Shown here: piece after piece, positions 61,700 to 64,000 of the stretch
Position numbering within the stretch: the stretch's first letter is position 1
How the letters are laid out: each line of letters opens with the position of its first letter
Source: Saprospiraceae bacterium
GTDB lineage: Bacteria > Bacteroidota > Bacteroidia > Chitinophagales > Saprospiraceae
DNA length: 64,000 bases
NCBI GenBank assembly: GCA_013214355.1
Contig: JABSSL010000097.1
Coordinates: forward strand, 1-64,000
Direction: 5' to 3'
Translations under genes and position numbers: made by a program
Notes under the pieces: generated by a model
The model's input: the letters and a program-made list of their open reading frames with translations, nothing else
The model's database searches: none
Told to the model about the DNA's origin: nothing

Positions 61700-62228
61700 A
61701 ATGGCCACTACTATTCTTAGCTTTATTTTATGTTTATGGATGTACTGAGTGAGAGAACTCTAAGCGCTGAACAAATATAGAGGAATAATTATTAATAAAA
61801 AATATTTACAATATTTTAACAGCGATGCAATTGCAAGATTTTTACTGTCAATTCTTTACTTATTAAGACTCGTTGTTATGCGTTTATGAAGCTCTGTTTG
61901 ACCTTACTTTTAATACTTATTTATACTATTTTGGAAGTGAGAATAGCCACTGGCTATTTTTAGCTTTAATAGGGAAGTTTGTTGGTTGGCGCTGGCAAAC
62001 TTCCTTTTAAAATTATAGTTCAGTAAGGTCTTCGATGATGATCGATAAGACCAGGTCAATGAGCTCTATCATAAAGCAATATGGTTTGGTGATATTGCTA
62101 AGCTATTAGAGCTCCGCTCTAAGACCATTACTAAAGATCAATCTTAGATACAGATAGATTTCTTATTTTCATGTATAATATAAACCTAAACACCTGAAAA
62201 TCAATTCTACCCTTAAAAAATTATTGTC
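61700..62228. other. Non-coding region with four hairpins
   Basis: About 530 bases without a supported gene. The first 230 bases are very A/T-rich. The rest holds AATAGCC/GGCTATT (61942-61958), GGAAGTTTG/CAAACTTCC followed by TTTT (61973-62008), GGTCTT/AAGACC (62027-62052) and a long nested stem with GAGCTCTA/TAGAGCTC (62061-62068/62107-62114) around AGCAATAT/ATATTGCT (62075-62082/62092-62099). It could be a structured RNA, a 5' leader or an element boundary. Confidence 0.6.
61973..62008 (+). terminator. Rho-independent terminator reading on the plus strand
   Basis: GGAAGTTTG (61973-61981) and CAAACTTCC (61996-62004) form a perfect 9-bp stem with a 14-base loop, followed by TTTT. It lies 650 bases after the nearest plus-strand gene, so an unannotated transcript may precede it. 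Confidence 0.6.
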
Positions 62229-63644
62229 ATGCAATTGATCCTGAATTTACAACGGCTTAAGCAAGCTATTAAAGGATCTCCACGTGGCAAGGACGAGAAA
62301 ACTATAGAGCTTCTCCAGAAGGCTGCTCAATTACAGGAGCAAGATGCCAGCCAATATTTCTACCCCGACAACCCTAATGCCAAGACAAATTTCGCCCGGC
62401 TTAAACGACGCGCCATCGAACAACTTACCAGCGAAATATGCGGTTGCAAGCCTCAAGGCTCCAAACAGCTCAAAGCCATCAGCAGCGTTACCCGAAATAT
62501 GTATTTATTGAAATTAATGGCAGCCACTGGCCTACGTGGGAGCTTTGCTAGAATTGGACAGAAGAGCTATCAAGAGGCACGTCACTACCACCTTACTGAT
62601 CTTTCTGTCATTATTTGTAAGGAGCTTGTTATGCACTTCCTCATCCTAGAAGTGGACTTAAAGCGCTACGAATATTACCGTAAAGAATATCAACAACTAG
62701 TTAACATCAAGCAGGCAGAAGTGCAAGCTGAATTGCATCTATTTGACGTGTATCATCAATTGACCTTATCCAAACACATCAATCAAGAGTTACAAGAAAA
62801 GATTAAAGGCCATCTTCTGCAAATCCAGGACGCTACACCTGTTTCTTATTGGCACGGATACCTGAAGTACAACTTAGAGGTCATTTACAAGGAAACCACT
62901 GGCCAAAAGAATGACCTTTTACAGATCTGTCGAAAGGCATTGGCCTATTTCGAAGGTCTCGATTTTGAGGCTCCCCGCAATGTATTGAGATCCTTCACCT
63001 TTCGGACTGTCCCTTTGCTAATTTTAGCTAGAGATTTTGAAGCCGCTGAAGAAGCGATTAAGAGGACCAAAGGAATGTCCAAAACTGGCAGCCACAACTG
63101 GCTAGCCATTCATCAGTATGAATGCCTCCTCGGCTTTTATTCAAAAGACTACATTCGATGCCAAACCGTTATTGAAGCCGTATCCCCGCACCTGAAGGAT
63201 ACGAATGAATCCTGGCTTATCTACCAAGCCTACCTATATCTTTTCTCACATCTAGGTAAACACCCAAAAAGTCGCTTCAAATTAGGCAAGTTCCTCAATG
63301 AAGTCCCCATCTACTCCAAAGACAAAAAAGGAATGAACATCAACATTCTGATCATCCAGGTCATGGTACTCTTGAAGGATCGCCGATGGCCTCAGATCGT
63401 AGACCGGATTGATGCCCTAAAAGCCTATACCTATCGCCACCTAAAGACCGAATCTACTCAGCGTAGTGATATCTTTCTTTCCATGCTTGCAGTATTGCCG
63501 AAGGTTGCCTTTCAGCGAGTAGAGGCGATCGACAGGACTCAAACTTCGCTATTGGAGCTTAAGGCCAGCCCAATATTGAGTGTAGACTTTGAGGTGGTAC
63601 CATATGAGGATTTGTGGGATATTGTTTTGGAACTGTTAATATAG
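62229..63644 (+). CDS. Helical-repeat protein of unknown function
   Basis: A 471-aa, almost fully helical cytoplasmic protein. The N-terminal part (LKQAIKGSPRGKDEKTIELLQKAAQL, then FARLKRRAIEQLTSEI) resembles the start of a large Bacteroidota family with SKSEKRxFKLF-type N-termini and many helical repeats; later segments such as EAARHYHLTDLSVIICKELVMHF-like and DFEAAEEAIKRTKG look like degenerate TPR units. I cannot assign a role. It has no signal peptide or membrane helix. It follows the hairpin cluster, which may be its leader, and is separate from the minus-strand lipoprotein gene by 43 bases. Confidence 0.75.
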   Translation: MQLILNLQRLKQAIKGSPRGKDEKTIELLQKAAQLQEQDASQYFYPDNPNAKTNFARLKRRAIEQLTSEICGCKPQGSKQLKAISSVTRNMYLLKLMAATGLRGSFARIGQKSYQEARHYHLTDLSVIICKELVMHFLILEVDLKRYEYYRKEYQQLVNIKQAEVQAELHLFDVYHQLTLSKHINQELQEKIKGHLLQIQDATPVSYWHGYLKYNLEVIYKETTGQKNDLLQICRKALAYFEGLDFEAPRNVLRSFTFRTVPLLILARDFEAAEEAIKRTKGMSKTGSHNWLAIHQYECLLGFYSKDYIRCQTVIEAVSPHLKDTNESWLIYQAYLYLFSHLGKHPKSRFKLGKFLNEVPIYSKDKKGMNINILIIQVMVLLKDRRWPQIVDRIDALKAYTYRHLKTESTQRSDIFLSMLAVLPKVAFQRVEAIDRTQTSLLELKASPILSVDFEVVPYEDLWDIVLELLI

Positions 63645-63687
63645 TTTGTAAAGCAAATGATAGGTATTCGGCACCTGAACCGGTCAC

Positions 63688-63999
63688 CTATGGGACTATT
63701 ATCACCTCATTTATCCGACAACGCTCAAAAACAAAGGACTTGCTGTAAGTCACTACCCCCGTCTTCGCCTCAACCAGGTAATTACCTGGCGTTACCTTTT
63801 CAACTACCCGAGTAGCTTGTTGAAGAATTCTAATTTGGAAAACACCATCAAAACAAACATCTACGGCAGTATTCAGCTCGTTGGTAATTCTGACCTGACC
63901 CCAGTTTTCTACTTCACAAGGTACAGGAGGTAATGGCGTATCTTCCTTTTGACAAGCAAAAACGAAAAATAGAACGCTACAGAGTAGTAGTCTTTTCAT
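63688..63999 (-). CDS. Small lipoprotein
   Basis: A 103-aa lipoprotein with lipobox F-V-F-A-C (Cys16) and a short Pro-rich linker. The mature part is beta-rich with VRITNELNTAVDVCFDG, then ATRVVEKVTPGNYLVEAKTGVVTYSKSFVFERCRINEV; three further Cys residues suggest a disulfide. It looks like a small Ig-like or PEGA-like domain at the envelope, but no family is certain. The gene is complete within the window, with its ATG one base from the right edge, so its promoter is outside. Confidence 0.7.
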   Translation of the reverse strand: MKRLLLCSVLFFVFACQKEDTPLPPVPCEVENWGQVRITNELNTAVDVCFDGVFQIRILQQATRVVEKVTPGNYLVEAKTGVVTYSKSFVFERCRINEVIIVP

Positions 64000-64000
64000 G

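Noticed and set aside
61111-63999. Search for a second copy of the tRNA-Gln 3' end as right attachment site
   Set aside because: No convincing match to the T-arm/acceptor sequence was found by eye up to the window end.

Overview
The window is a chromosomal segment of a member of the Bacteroidota, most probably a Saprospiria-type marine or freshwater relative (Lewinella, Haliscomenobacter and similar). This is inferred from a SusC/SusD pair, many type II signal peptides and lipoproteins, ASPIC/UnbV-VCBS lipoproteins, a TAnnTTTG-type -7 promoter element before the tRNA, few Shine-Dalgarno sites, and protein families such as DUF2141, DUF2199 and MuiA-like proteins. No rRNA and no CRISPR array is present.

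Layout. 1-3.7 kb: 3' end of the YifB/ComM ATPase, a secreted CotH-like protein, a secreted protein with tandem glycogen-binding (AMPK/CBM48-like) modules, and a retropepsin-like protease. 3.7-4.67 kb is a gene-poor kilobase with hairpins and short repeats. 4.67-7.27 kb: a TrpX-type ABC importer operon (lipoprotein, permease, ATPase) with overlapping stop and start codons. 7.36 kb: a secreted esterase. 8.9-25.5 kb: a large polymer or organic-matter uptake locus made of SusC, SusD, three paralogous ASPIC/UnbV-VCBS lipoproteins of about 1,090 aa, a small orphan lipoprotein, and a vanadium-haloperoxidase-like lipoprotein. 26-32.4 kb: an aspartyl protease with PDZ domain, then a C39-peptidase ABC exporter with DUF2199 and HlyD partners. 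32.4-40.3 kb, mostly on the minus strand: YceI, an unknown exported protein, a membrane-anchored AraC regulator, a DUF2141 protein, an M16 protease, and a sigma-factor operon. 40.6-46.6 kb: a serine hydrolase, an amidohydrolase, a sulfatase, a ROK kinase and a small acetyltransferase. 46.7-50.9 kb: a MuiA-like protein, a putative outer-membrane protein, YbbN and HemJ.

At 51.04 kb there is a tRNA-Gln(TTG) followed at once by a terminator and an IntDOT-like tyrosine recombinase, which marks the left end of a mobile island. The island cargo runs to at least 61.7 kb: an XRE regulator, a coiled-coil protein of unknown function, a 1,559-aa SNF2-type helicase, a 66-aa protein, an N6-adenine methylase of the DarB/ICE type, and, divergently, a membrane-anchored pentapeptide-repeat protein and a small acidic-tailed protein. 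The right attachment site is not in the window. A stretch with four hairpins (61.9-62.1 kb) separates this cargo from a TPR-like protein and a small lipoprotein.

The two most interesting areas are the tRNA-linked island, with a split methylase/helicase module that could be an anti-restriction or defence system, and the SusCD, VCBS and haloperoxidase locus, whose SusC gene has its ATG out of frame. All functional statements are sequence-based; no database search was run.
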